DNA of 62,612 nucleotides, taken from positions 1-62,612 of the forward strand of contig JAQBTG010000019.1 in the NCBI GenBank assembly GCA_027624955.1, written 5' to 3'. The stretch is from Pseudomonadota bacterium. GTDB lineage: Bacteria; Pseudomonadota; Alphaproteobacteria; UBA828. This document shows positions 55,322 to 62,612 of this stretch, piece by piece; position 1 is the first letter of the stretch, and each line of letters begins with the position of its first letter. Under the pieces are notes generated by a model. That model did no database searches, had not been told where the DNA came from, and worked only from the letters and a program-made list of their open reading frames with translations. The translations under genes were made by a program, and so were the position numbers.

Positions 55322-56200
55322 CTATCGCTCCTCGTCCCGGTTGCCGGCCTCAGGAATGATCGAACGCCGCTGCCGTGGCGGCGGCGGCGTCTCGGTTGAG
55401 GGCGGCGCTTTCCGCACCCAGGGTCCCTTGATTTCTGGCCCCCATGGCCCCGGCTCATCGCTTTCAGGGACCGCCGAGACGGTCGACGCCATGGTGCCGG
55501 GGCGCGCGGTTTGGCTCAGATGGCCGGTGCCGAGAATCTTGACGTGGCGGTATTTGAACAACAACACCAGCACCATGCCCACGGCAAAACCACCGATATG
55601 TGCCCACCAGGCGATGTTGCTTTGGCCGCCGCCGCCGAGATTGGCTACTTGCATAAAAATCCATATGCCGAGCACTACGAAAGCCGGCAGCGGCAGCAAC
55701 ATATAAAAGGCGAAGACCATGACTCTGGCGCGCGGATAGAGCAGGAGGTAGGCACCAAGCACACCCGAAACGGCGCCGCTCGCGCCAATGGTCGGAATCA
55801 CCGAACCCGCTTCGATGCCGGCATTGATCAGCCCAGCGCCGGTACCGCACAGCAGATAGAAGACGAGGAATCGCCAATGGCCCATGGCATCCTCGATATT
55901 GTTGCCGAAGACCCAGAGGTAAAGCATGTTGCCAATCAGGTGCCACCAGCCAGCATGGAGAAATTGCGAGCTTAGGATGCTGAGGAAATCGACGCTGGAT
56001 GGCAGAATGGCGTCACTGGCGGAAATCTCCTTGATCTGGAAGATAACCGCTGGAATAGCGCCGAGCGCAAATTTAGCACGCCCTTCGAGATCGTCGGGCA
56101 ACATCAACATAATCACGAACACCAGGACGTTGGCGGCGACCAGCCCATAGGTCACATAAGGCGTAATGTGGGTCTGGTTATTGTCCTTGAGGGGCAGCAT
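55322..56200 (-). CDS. Rhomboid family intramembrane serine protease
   Basis: 292 residues with six membrane segments. The active-site Ser is in TIGASGAVSGVLGAYL (about 140) and His in WWAHIGGFAVGMVL (about 193); the supporting Asn is in GNMLYLWVFGNNIEDAMG (about 90). It cleaves membrane-spanning substrates. After the last helix there is a long soluble proline-rich tail (about 240-292, STVSAVPESDEPGPWGPE onward), unusual for the smallest rhomboids. Next to the RDD protein gene, gap 12 bases. Confidence 0.9.
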   Translation of the reverse strand: MLPLKDNNQTHITPYVTYGLVAANVLVFVIMLMLPDDLEGRAKFALGAIPAVIFQIKEISASDAILPSSVDFLSILSSQFLHAGWWHLIGNMLYLWVFGNNIEDAMGHWRFLVFYLLCGTGAGLINAGIEAGSVIPTIGASGAVSGVLGAYLLLYPRARVMVFAFYMLLPLPAFVVLGIWIFMQVANLGGGGQSNIAWWAHIGGFAVGMVLVLLFKYRHVKILGTGHLSQTARPGTMASTVSAVPESDEPGPWGPEIKGPWVRKAPPSTETPPPPRQRRSIIPEAGNRDEER

Positions 56201-56212
56201 GCGCCAGCGCGC

Positions 56213-56761
56213 TTAAGTTTGATGTCCGGGCGCGTCGGAGAAAACTGCACGGCGCTTGACCACCAGGCAGCGCGACATGATGTCGTGCAGGCCTTGTTTG
56301 CGCTTGGTAAAGGCGACCGCCAAACAGGCCAATAGCGAGGCGATGCCGACGACAAGGTCGAGAATCGCCACCGTGTTGATGAGGCCGGGCAGCCATAGCG
56401 GCCATGCGCGGTAGCCGGCGGTCAGCAAGCTGATCCGGTCGCCGTTGAAATTGCACACCTTGATTCCCAGTGCTCGCTTGCCGAGAGTTGCTTGCGCCCG
56501 GCTGCTCTCAAGCAATGCGAAATAGGCCATGGTGGCGACCCCGACCAAAAGCAGTCCCAAGAGCGAGGGGATGTAAGAATAAAATACGTCTCCGCCGGCG
56601 TCCTCCATCGCTGTTTCGATCAGCAAATCGTCCCAGACGTAAAAGGCGAGGAGAAGGTAAACGGAATAAATCAGCAGCGCGTCGATAAACCACGCTGCGG
56701 CGCGGCGCCAAAAGCCGGCGAACGGATCGCCTCCTGAGACGGAGATATTGTTACTGCTCAT
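56213..56761 (-). CDS. RDD family membrane protein
   Basis: 182 residues with an RDD domain: the first helix carries FWRRAAAWFIDALLIYSVYL (Arg and Asp of the name), a second helix LLGLLLVGVATMAYFALLES, the short linker AQATLGKRALGIKV typical of RDD proteins, and two further helices. RDD proteins are small membrane proteins, some linked to transport or regulation. Together with the rhomboid gene it forms a likely two-gene unit; the start at 56761 (MSSNNISVSGGD) is taken. Confidence 0.85.
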   Translation of the reverse strand: MSSNNISVSGGDPFAGFWRRAAAWFIDALLIYSVYLLLAFYVWDDLLIETAMEDAGGDVFYSYIPSLLGLLLVGVATMAYFALLESSRAQATLGKRALGIKVCNFNGDRISLLTAGYRAWPLWLPGLINTVAILDLVVGIASLLACLAVAFTKRKQGLHDIMSRCLVVKRRAVFSDAPGHQT

Positions 56762-56793
56762 GATCCTAACTCCCGGCGGCCCGCCCCAGGCCG

Positions 56794-57780
56794 CTATGCA
56801 TCCGCATAATCTTCAATATAGGCACGAATAATGGAATCCAAATCTTTGTCCGCCGGTAGGCCAAGAGCGCTGGCGCGCGGCGCCAATTCGCGGCCGGGCC
56901 AGCCGTTGCAAATCTCCTGGATCGCTGGATCGGGCTTGGCGATGATCTGGCCGAGCGGACGGTTTCCCGCGACTCGGCGGAGACCCTCGATCATCTCCGT
57001 CACTGTCAGCGAGACGCTCGGCAGGTTGATCGAGCGGTCGTCGCCGACCGCGTCGCTGTCGGCCTCGTGCAAGGCGAGAATGCCTTCGACAATGGTGCGA
57101 TAGCCGCTCACCGCCATGCGTGTCTCGTTGCTGACTGGCAGTTCATAATCGGTGCCCGAAAGCGGCTCGCGGAAGACGCCGCTGGCAAACCCGGAAGCCG
57201 CCTTGTTGGGCTTGCCCGGGCGGATGATGACTGTCGGTAGGCGCGCACCGCGGCCGTCTAGAAAACCTTTCCGGGTATAATCATTGAGCAGTAATTCATT
57301 TATTGCCTTGGTCATGCCGTAAGTCGTCATCGGCGTAATTTTGGTATCGTCCGAGACGGTGTCGGGCAGGGCTGAGCCGCCGAACACGGCGAGACTGCTG
57401 GTAAAAACCACGCGCGGCAGGCCGGGCGCTGCGCGCGCCGCCTCCAGCACATTGAGGCCACCGTCGAGATTGACCTTGAGCGCCAGGTCGAAATCCTGCT
57501 CCGCGCCGGCGCTGACCACCGAGGCAAAATGGAAAATAGAAAGCGAATTGCCGGCGATCAACCGCATCACCAGGTCGCGGTCGGAAATATCGCCGCTGAC
57601 GATCTTAACTCGCGCGTCGAGACCTTCCGGGCGCTCGGCCGGGGTGACGGCGTCAAACAGGATCATTTCGTCCACCGGTTCGGGCGCGCCCGACGCGCCA
57701 CGGAGTGTGCCGCGTTCAAGGATAGCGCGTGCCAACCTCAATCCAAGGAATCCGGTCCCACCGGTGATAACCACTTTCAT
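56794..57780 (-). CDS. denD: NAD-dependent epimerase/dehydratase, D-erythronate dehydrogenase-like
   Basis: 328 residues, extended SDR. Rossmann motif TGGTGFLGLRLARAILE (about 7), SLAVFGGSALPDTV (about 128) and YGMTKAINELLL (catalytic Tyr-x-x-x-Lys, about 153). The overall pattern, with LPTVIIRPGKPNKAASGFASG (about 185), matches DenD, which oxidises D-erythronate to 2-oxo-D-erythronate. The start at 57780 (MKVVITGGTG) is taken over 57822. A 2-oxo-tetronate isomerase-like gene (hyi) is 3.5 kb away. Confidence 0.82.
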   Translation of the reverse strand: MKVVITGGTGFLGLRLARAILERGTLRGASGAPEPVDEMILFDAVTPAERPEGLDARVKIVSGDISDRDLVMRLIAGNSLSIFHFASVVSAGAEQDFDLALKVNLDGGLNVLEAARAAPGLPRVVFTSSLAVFGGSALPDTVSDDTKITPMTTYGMTKAINELLLNDYTRKGFLDGRGARLPTVIIRPGKPNKAASGFASGVFREPLSGTDYELPVSNETRMAVSGYRTIVEGILALHEADSDAVGDDRSINLPSVSLTVTEMIEGLRRVAGNRPLGQIIAKPDPAIQEICNGWPGRELAPRASALGLPADKDLDSIIRAYIEDYADA

Positions 57781-57920
57781 TTTTTGCGTCCTCTCAATTC
57801 GTCCGTGAATGCTGCCGACCATATATCAGCCGGTGCTTTCGGGACAACGCGTTCGCCGCCTTGATTCTATCCACTCCTGCGCCCTAATGTTGGCGTCTCA
57901 CCAGCACGGAGGATAAAAGC

Positions 57921-59069
57921 GTGGCCAACGCCAAGGAACTCGGGCCCAATACATCGCTTATCGGTCAATCTGGATCGCGCGCGCGCTTGATGACGCCGGC
58001 GCTGGTGCTCGATCTCGACGCCTTGGAACGCAATATTGCGCGTATGAAGGGCTTCGCCGAAGCGCATAATATTTCCCTCAGACCGCATTGCAAAACCCAT
58101 AAAAGCATCGCCATTGCGCGCCTGCAGTTAGATGCCGGCGCGCTCGGCATCTGCGCCGCCACCTTGGGCGAGGCCGAAGTGATAGGCGGCGCCGGCATTC
58201 CCGGCGTGTTGGTCACCTCTCCGGTGATCGCCGATGTCAAGATCGACGCCCTAATGGCGCTCAACGGCCGGGCCGATGGGCTGATGCAATCGGTCGACAA
58301 TATCCAGAATTTGAGGGCTTTGGACGCCGCTGCCGGGCAGGCAGGGGCGGCACTAAACGTGGTCATCGATGTCGATGTTGGCTTGCACCGTACCGGCGCG
58401 TCGAGCGTCGCAGATGCGGTGGCCCTGGTTGAGGCAGCCGCAGCGGCCGAAAATTTGAACTATTCCGGCGTGCAAGCCTATGCTGGCCATATCATGCATA
58501 TCGAGGACGATAAGGAACGCCGCGAAACCAATATTGCCGATACAAAACCGCTTCGCGATGTCTGCGCCGCCTTGGCCGAAAAAAATCTGACTCCGCCCAT
58601 TGTCACCGGCGCCGGAACCGGGACCTACGATATCGACGCCACGCTCGGCGTGATGAGCGAGATGCAAGTGGGCTCCTATGCGGTGATGGATGTCGAATAT
58701 CGCGATGTGCACCCGGTGGGCGGCGGTGACTGGCTGTTTGAGCCGGCGCTGTTCGTCCGCGCCACCGTGGTGAGCGCTAATCATGACGGCCATGCCACCA
58801 TCGATGCCGGATTGAAATGCTTCGCCACCGATGGGCCGTTCCCGGATTTCGCATCCGGTGCGCCGGTCGGTTCGAGCTATAGCTTCTTTGGCGATGAGCA
58901 TGGCCGGATCGCGTTCGCTCAAGCCAATGAGCGCCTTGCGCTGGGCGATGCGGTCGAATGCATCGTGCCGCATTGCGACCCGACCATCAATTTGCACGAT
59001 GTGTATCATTGCGTGCGCGGCGATACGTTGGTGGATATCTGGCCGGTCGACGCGCGCGGCCGGCACTGA
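57921..59069 (+). CDS. D-threonine aldolase-like PLP enzyme (alanine-racemase fold)
   Basis: 382 residues. PLP Lys is in SLRPHCKTHKSIAIARLQ (about 57); DVDVGLHRTGA (about 152), VTGAGTGTYDID (about 232), and the C-terminal metal site VPHCDPTINLHDVYHC (about 353) are hallmarks of D-threonine aldolase/D-serine dehydratase-like proteins. It would split D-threonine or D-3-hydroxyaspartate-type substrates. GTG start at 57921 follows GGAGGATAAAAGC. Transcribed divergently from denD. Confidence 0.87.
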   Translation: MANAKELGPNTSLIGQSGSRARLMTPALVLDLDALERNIARMKGFAEAHNISLRPHCKTHKSIAIARLQLDAGALGICAATLGEAEVIGGAGIPGVLVTSPVIADVKIDALMALNGRADGLMQSVDNIQNLRALDAAAGQAGAALNVVIDVDVGLHRTGASSVADAVALVEAAAAAENLNYSGVQAYAGHIMHIEDDKERRETNIADTKPLRDVCAALAEKNLTPPIVTGAGTGTYDIDATLGVMSEMQVGSYAVMDVEYRDVHPVGGGDWLFEPALFVRATVVSANHDGHATIDAGLKCFATDGPFPDFASGAPVGSSYSFFGDEHGRIAFAQANERLALGDAVECIVPHCDPTINLHDVYHCVRGDTLVDIWPVDARGRH

Positions 59070-59090
59070 TATTTAGGTTCTCGCGCCGGC

Positions 59091-60137
59091 ATGAAGGTTG
59101 AAAAATTCCGCTTCAAAGCCGAGCGTTTGCCGCGTCCGGCGGCGTGGGCGTGGCGCACCGCGCCGGGCTTGCTGGTCTGTATCGTCATCGCCTGGGCGGC
59201 GGTTTTCGTGTCCGAGCATTATGGCGGACCGACGCTGCTCTACGCTCTTCTGCTCGGCATGGCTTTTTTCTTCCTGTCAAAAAAGCCGCGGACTTCGCCG
59301 GGCATTCAATTCGGCTCGCGGACCGTTCTGCGCCTTGGCGTAGCGCTTCTCGGCGCGCGCATTACGCTGGCGCAAATAATCGATCTCGGGCCGGCACCGA
59401 TATTGATCGTTATCGGCGCGATCGCTCTTACGATCCTGTTTGGTCGCTACCTCGGCACGGCGCTTAAACTCGACCGCACGATGGGGCTGTTGACCGCCGG
59501 CGCGACGGCGATCTGCGGCGCCTCCGCTGCATTGGCGATTTCCGCCGTCATGCCTAAACATAAAAATTTGGAGCGCGATACGATCTTCACGGTTATTGCT
59601 GTGACGGCGCTCAGCACCTTGGCGATGATCGTTTATCCGCTAATCGTCGAGGCGGTCGGCTATGACAATGTTCAAAAGGGCGTTTTCATCGGTGCGACGA
59701 TCCATGATGTGGCGCAAGTGGTCGGCGCCGGATACATGATCTCGGATGAGACCGGCGGCGTGGCCACCTTCACCAAGCTGTTGCGGGTCGCCATGCTGGC
59801 CCCGGTGGTGTTGATTTTCGCGGTTGTCGTAGCGCGCTGGGGGCCCGGCGAGGCCGGGTCAACACGCGGCGCGCGCGCCGGCCTGCCATGGTTTTTGGTC
59901 GCCTTCGTGATTATCGTCGCGATTAACAGCGCCGGAGTCATACCGGCCGTGGTGCTGGACGGCATGGTGACGATTTCGCGCTGGTGCTTGGTGATCGCCA
60001 TTGCCGGGCTGGGCATGAAGTCGTCGTTTCAGGAAATGGCTGTGCTCGGTTGGCGCCCCGTTGCGTTGGTGGTCGGCGAGACGCTCTTTCTCGCCGGCCT
60101 GGTGCTGATCGCCCTGACCATAGAGTCTGGTATGTGA
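59091..60137 (+). CDS. YeiH/UPF0324 family membrane protein (putative sulfate exporter)
   Basis: 348 residues, about ten membrane segments. Family features: LLYALLLGMAFFFLSKKPR (about 45), RTVLRLGVALLGARITLAQI (about 78), TAGATAICGASAALAISAVMPK (about 138), FIGATIHDVAQVVGAGYM (about 200) and GLGMKSSFQEMAVLGWRP (about 310). Members such as TauZ are proposed to export sulfate or sulfite released from sulphonates. No sulphonate genes are near. It follows the D-threonine-aldolase-like gene after 21 bases. Confidence 0.85.
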   Translation: MKVEKFRFKAERLPRPAAWAWRTAPGLLVCIVIAWAAVFVSEHYGGPTLLYALLLGMAFFFLSKKPRTSPGIQFGSRTVLRLGVALLGARITLAQIIDLGPAPILIVIGAIALTILFGRYLGTALKLDRTMGLLTAGATAICGASAALAISAVMPKHKNLERDTIFTVIAVTALSTLAMIVYPLIVEAVGYDNVQKGVFIGATIHDVAQVVGAGYMISDETGGVATFTKLLRVAMLAPVVLIFAVVVARWGPGEAGSTRGARAGLPWFLVAFVIIVAINSAGVIPAVVLDGMVTISRWCLVIAIAGLGMKSSFQEMAVLGWRPVALVVGETLFLAGLVLIALTIESGM

Positions 60138-60229
60138 AGGTTCTTCGTCGGTTGGTTGCGCCAAATGACGGTCAGTGAAAGGATGAATGGGCGCGGAATT
60201 TCGGCGCTTCGCAGGAAAAGGAATTGGCA

Positions 60230-60790
60230 ATGTTGGGAATGAGAATTTTTGTCGCCGCGCTGGCCGGTACGTGCATCGCGTTTGGCGCTGGTGCTGCGGT
60301 CGCGGCGGATGCGCCGATGCCGGACGCTGACATGGAGGCGGGCCTTAAGATCGATTATTATTACGGCGATTTCGGCCATGTCGACGAAGTCGTCGAATAC
60401 GCTTCGCGCAAAAGCTCCGCACCCGGCGACCCCCTGCCAAACCTCGACTTTCGCGGTGGCGCCGGCAAGCCGGTATTAAATCAGAAGCACAAAGATTACG
60501 TCGCCGCGATCATTACCGGCTTCATCAATTTTCCCAGCACCGGCACGCATATGCTTAAGGTTCGTTCGAACGACGGCGTACGCATCGCGATTGGCGGGCT
60601 GACCGTCTTTGAGGATCCCGAGCCACATCCCGACCGCACTTCGGATGCCGTGCCGGTCGCGGTCAGCGAGGCTGGATGGTTGCCGATCGAAGTCATCTAT
60701 TTTGAGCGCAAGGGCGGCTGGTCAATCGAGCTCACATGGCAGGAAAACGGTGAATTTAGTGCAATTCCGGCCTCTCATTTCGCCCATTAG
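60230..60790 (+). CDS. Exported PA14-like beta-domain protein
   Basis: 186 residues with a signal peptide (MLGMRIFVAALAGTCIAFG, cut near AVAADAP). The mature part resembles a PA14 domain: GLKIDYYYGDFGHVDEVVEY, GFINFPSTGTHMLKVRSNDG (the signature light-strand pattern) and WLPIEVIYFERKGGWSIELTW. PA14 domains bind carbohydrate and occur in glycosidases, adhesins and toxins. Here the domain stands alone in the periplasm. ATG at 60230 follows AGGAAAAGGAA. Confidence 0.72.
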   Translation: MLGMRIFVAALAGTCIAFGAGAAVAADAPMPDADMEAGLKIDYYYGDFGHVDEVVEYASRKSSAPGDPLPNLDFRGGAGKPVLNQKHKDYVAAIITGFINFPSTGTHMLKVRSNDGVRIAIGGLTVFEDPEPHPDRTSDAVPVAVSEAGWLPIEVIYFERKGGWSIELTWQENGEFSAIPASHFAH

Positions 60791-60960
60791 CGACCCAGCC
60801 CGAATATAAATTTGCGGACCAGTTGGTAACTCGCGAATAGCCATATCATTGCTAATGGTTTAGGCTCCTGGCAATCCGCGAGACGAAGATTTCGCTCGAC
60901 CGGAGAAGAATTATTGCCCGCCGAATAGAGGCCGGCAGTGCAGGCAACAGGAGAGGTACT

Positions 60961-62589
60961 ATGTCAAATATTACCACACCACAAAAAGGCGTGACGCGCA
61001 GGCAGGCCCTCAAGGCAAGTGCGACAGGTGTTGCGTTCACCGCAGCCGTCGGCATTGGCCCGCGTTGGCTGAAACCTACTGAGGCTTGGGCGGCCGATTT
61101 GGCCCCGGGCATGACCGGCGGCCCAACTGGCTTCGCCGGTGCTGAGCGTTATCAATATGACGATTCCATGTCGGAAGGCCGGGCGGTCGCGGCAGCGCGC
61201 AAGCTCAAAGCCGAAGGTAAAGCGCCCGATGTCCTCAGGATCCTGATGACAGACGGCGCGATCGGCCATTTCACCAACCCGTGGCCGGCTGACGGCCCGA
61301 CGCTACAGTCGATCTGGGAGCGCGAGACCGGCATCAAACTCGAATTCTTCAGCGTTTCGCCTGAAGAGCAGTTCAACAAGGTGATCCAGGACGTAACCAC
61401 CGGTTCGGCCGCTTATGATGTCTAGACCTTCGGCTATGCGGCGATGGGCGATCTTTCTGAAGCCAACGGCATCGTGCCGCTCGGCGAATGGATCGACAAA
61501 CATGGCGCCGATTTTGCCGATCCGGCCCGCGGCACGCCGACGGCGCAATCTTACGACATGCTTTATAAATACGGCGGCGAGCCAATGTCGGTATGTTACG
61601 ACGGCGATGCGCAAGTGTGGGTCTATCGCAAGGATCTGACCGAAGATCCCACCCACAAGGCAGCATTTTCCGACAAATATGGCTGGGAGCCGGGTCCGCC
61701 CCGTACCTGGGCCGAAGCTGACCAGCTGGCCGAATATTATACCGGCAAAGGCAGCCCGGAAATGCTCGGTAACGGCAACATGATGAGCGCCTTCTGGGGC
61801 ATCAGCACCTGGTACAACCGCTACGTCAGCAAGGACAATCCCAATCAGTTTTTGTTTGATGATGAGGGTAACCCGCTGATCAATACGGATGCCGGCATTG
61901 CCGCGACGCAAGAGCATATGGACAGCATGGCGTGGTCCGATAAAGGTGGTTTGGCTTGGGGCTGGAGCGAATATTACGGCTCCATGGCGGGCGGCAACTC
62001 GTTCATGCTCGGGACTTTCTCGAACTGCCCGAAATTCCTCGATACTGTCAACGCCGACGGGACTCCGGGATCCGCCGTCACCGGCAAGATGGGCTCCTTC
62101 CTGCCGCCGGGCAATCAGTTCGGCGACGATCTGGTGCGTCGTTCAACGATTTATCTCGGCAACAATGGCGGCGTGTCGAGCCAAAGTGCCTATCAGGAGT
62201 TGGCTTATCTGTGGCTGCAATGGTCGGGTTCGACCCGTATCTTCAGCCTGTTGACGGGCAATCCGGGCGGCTTCTTCGATCCGTTCCAGAAAGCCAATTT
62301 CCAGGATCCGTTGGTCATCCAGTCGTACCATGATTATCACGTGCCGATTATCGAAGGCACGGTGGCGCGCGCTGTACCGACCCTCGCCATTCCCGGCCAG
62401 TTCGCCATGCACAACACGCTTAGCGAAAATCTGGTGGCGGCGCTGACCGGCGGCATGACCGCCAAGGAAGCGATGGACGACACTGCCAAATCCTGGAGGA
62501 AGCATCTAAAGAAGAAGGGTGAGGACAAAATGATCGACCTCATCAATGCAGCCAAATCCGGCTGGTCGACGGTTATCGACAAAGCCTAG
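60961..62589 (+). pseudogene. Tat-exported ABC transporter substrate-binding protein, interrupted by an in-frame TAG
   Basis: A 542-codon reading frame of an extracellular solute-binding protein. Tat motif TRRQALKASATG (about 14-25), hydrophobic segment and Ala-rich cut site (TEAWAADL). Landmarks after it: LRILMTDGAIGHFTNPW, YDDSMSEGRAV and later KAAFSDKYGWEPGPPRTWAE. TAG at 61423-61425 interrupts it (AAYDV stop TFGYAAMGDL), with perfect frame on either side. Q or W codons would fit. A good AGGAGAGG lies ahead of the start. The gene runs to the natural TAG at 62587-62589, where the window ends before any permease gene can be seen. Confidence 0.82.
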
Positions 62590-62612
62590 AAAAAGGCTGC
62601 GCGACAGCACTA

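Noticed and set aside
9693-61425. Reassignment of stop codons (TAA/TAG) as sense codons, or suppression
   Set aside because: TAG and TAA end many intact genes in the window (for example at 18131, 53459, 54260 and 62589 for TAG). No suppressor tRNA was seen, and other lesions are frameshifts.
1-62612. CRISPR array, prophage or toxin-antitoxin module
   Set aside because: No regularly spaced repeats, phage structural genes or paired small toxin genes were seen. The repeat pair at 50.4 kb has just two units.

Overview
The window reads as chromosomal DNA of a GC-rich alphaproteobacterium, probably near Rhodospirillales or a related marine or soil lineage. The grounds are family-level: an alphaproteobacterial RpoH, hisZ directly upstream of purA, rluD divergent from a small DUF6476-type membrane protein, a SlyX ending in PPHY, a lipoprotein carrying TPR and SPOR domains, and many short-chain dehydrogenases and small-acid catabolic enzymes. 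No plasmid, phage or CRISPR module is visible, and apart from RpoH, an HU protein and two sensor kinases there is no recognisable transcription regulator.

Layout. 1-2.7 kb: a probable IS end abutting a truncated Tat-exported substrate-binding protein, a membrane-protein remnant, about 0.9 kb without a convincing gene, then slyX and tRNA-Glu(CTC). 3.1-6.3 kb: TPR/SPOR lipoprotein, a broken pseudokinase and a membrane protein. 6.3-8.2 kb: amidohydrolase and rpoH. 8.7-13.2 kb: an AT-richer block of three adenylate-forming enzymes, the first interrupted by one nonsense codon. 13.3-18.1 kb: class I amidotransferase, PxpA-like protein and a frameshifted multi-PAS histidine kinase. 18.2-26.9 kb: mostly housekeeping (hisZ, purA, CaiB-type CoA transferase, acyl-CoA carboxylase beta chain, rluD, DUF6476, JAMM peptidase, threonine aldolase, dCMP-deaminase-like protein). 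27-32.4 kb: a minus-strand set of WD40-caspase (one in-frame TAG), FecR-like exported protein and di-haem peroxidase, with a tiny exported peptide divergent from it. 32.6-40.7 kb: PEP-hydrolase-like and Tm-1-like pair, aldo/keto reductase, SDR, Sel1-repeat protein, a lactonase plus iron-alcohol-dehydrogenase pair resembling blcC/blcB, and an O-methyltransferase. 40.7-46.3 kb: small unknowns, a 2OG-Fe(II) oxygenase, HU, GST, GFA protein and SDR. 46.4-52.3 kb: AMP nucleosidase, an orphan HyuB, HpaI-type aldolase, quinone-oxidoreductase-like enzyme and methyltransferase. 52.4-60.8 kb: a histidine kinase whose phospho-acceptor histidine is Asn, hydroxypyruvate-isomerase-like protein, S33 peptidase, rhomboid, RDD protein, DenD-like dehydrogenase, D-threonine-aldolase-like protein, YeiH and a PA14-like exported protein. 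60.9-62.6 kb: a second Tat-exported substrate-binding protein, interrupted by TAG.

Two themes stand out. First, at least six genes are broken by single lesions (two frameshifts, three nonsense codons, one IS truncation), which means either gene decay or assembly error. TAG and TAA also end many intact genes here, so a changed genetic code is not needed. Second, several regulatory or signalling proteins keep their fold but lose catalytic residues: the pseudokinase has HRA for HRD and the sensor kinase has Asn in its H-box. The metabolic genes point to scavenging of small hydroxy acids, lactones, amino acids and acyl-CoAs. Everything here was read by eye without database searches.
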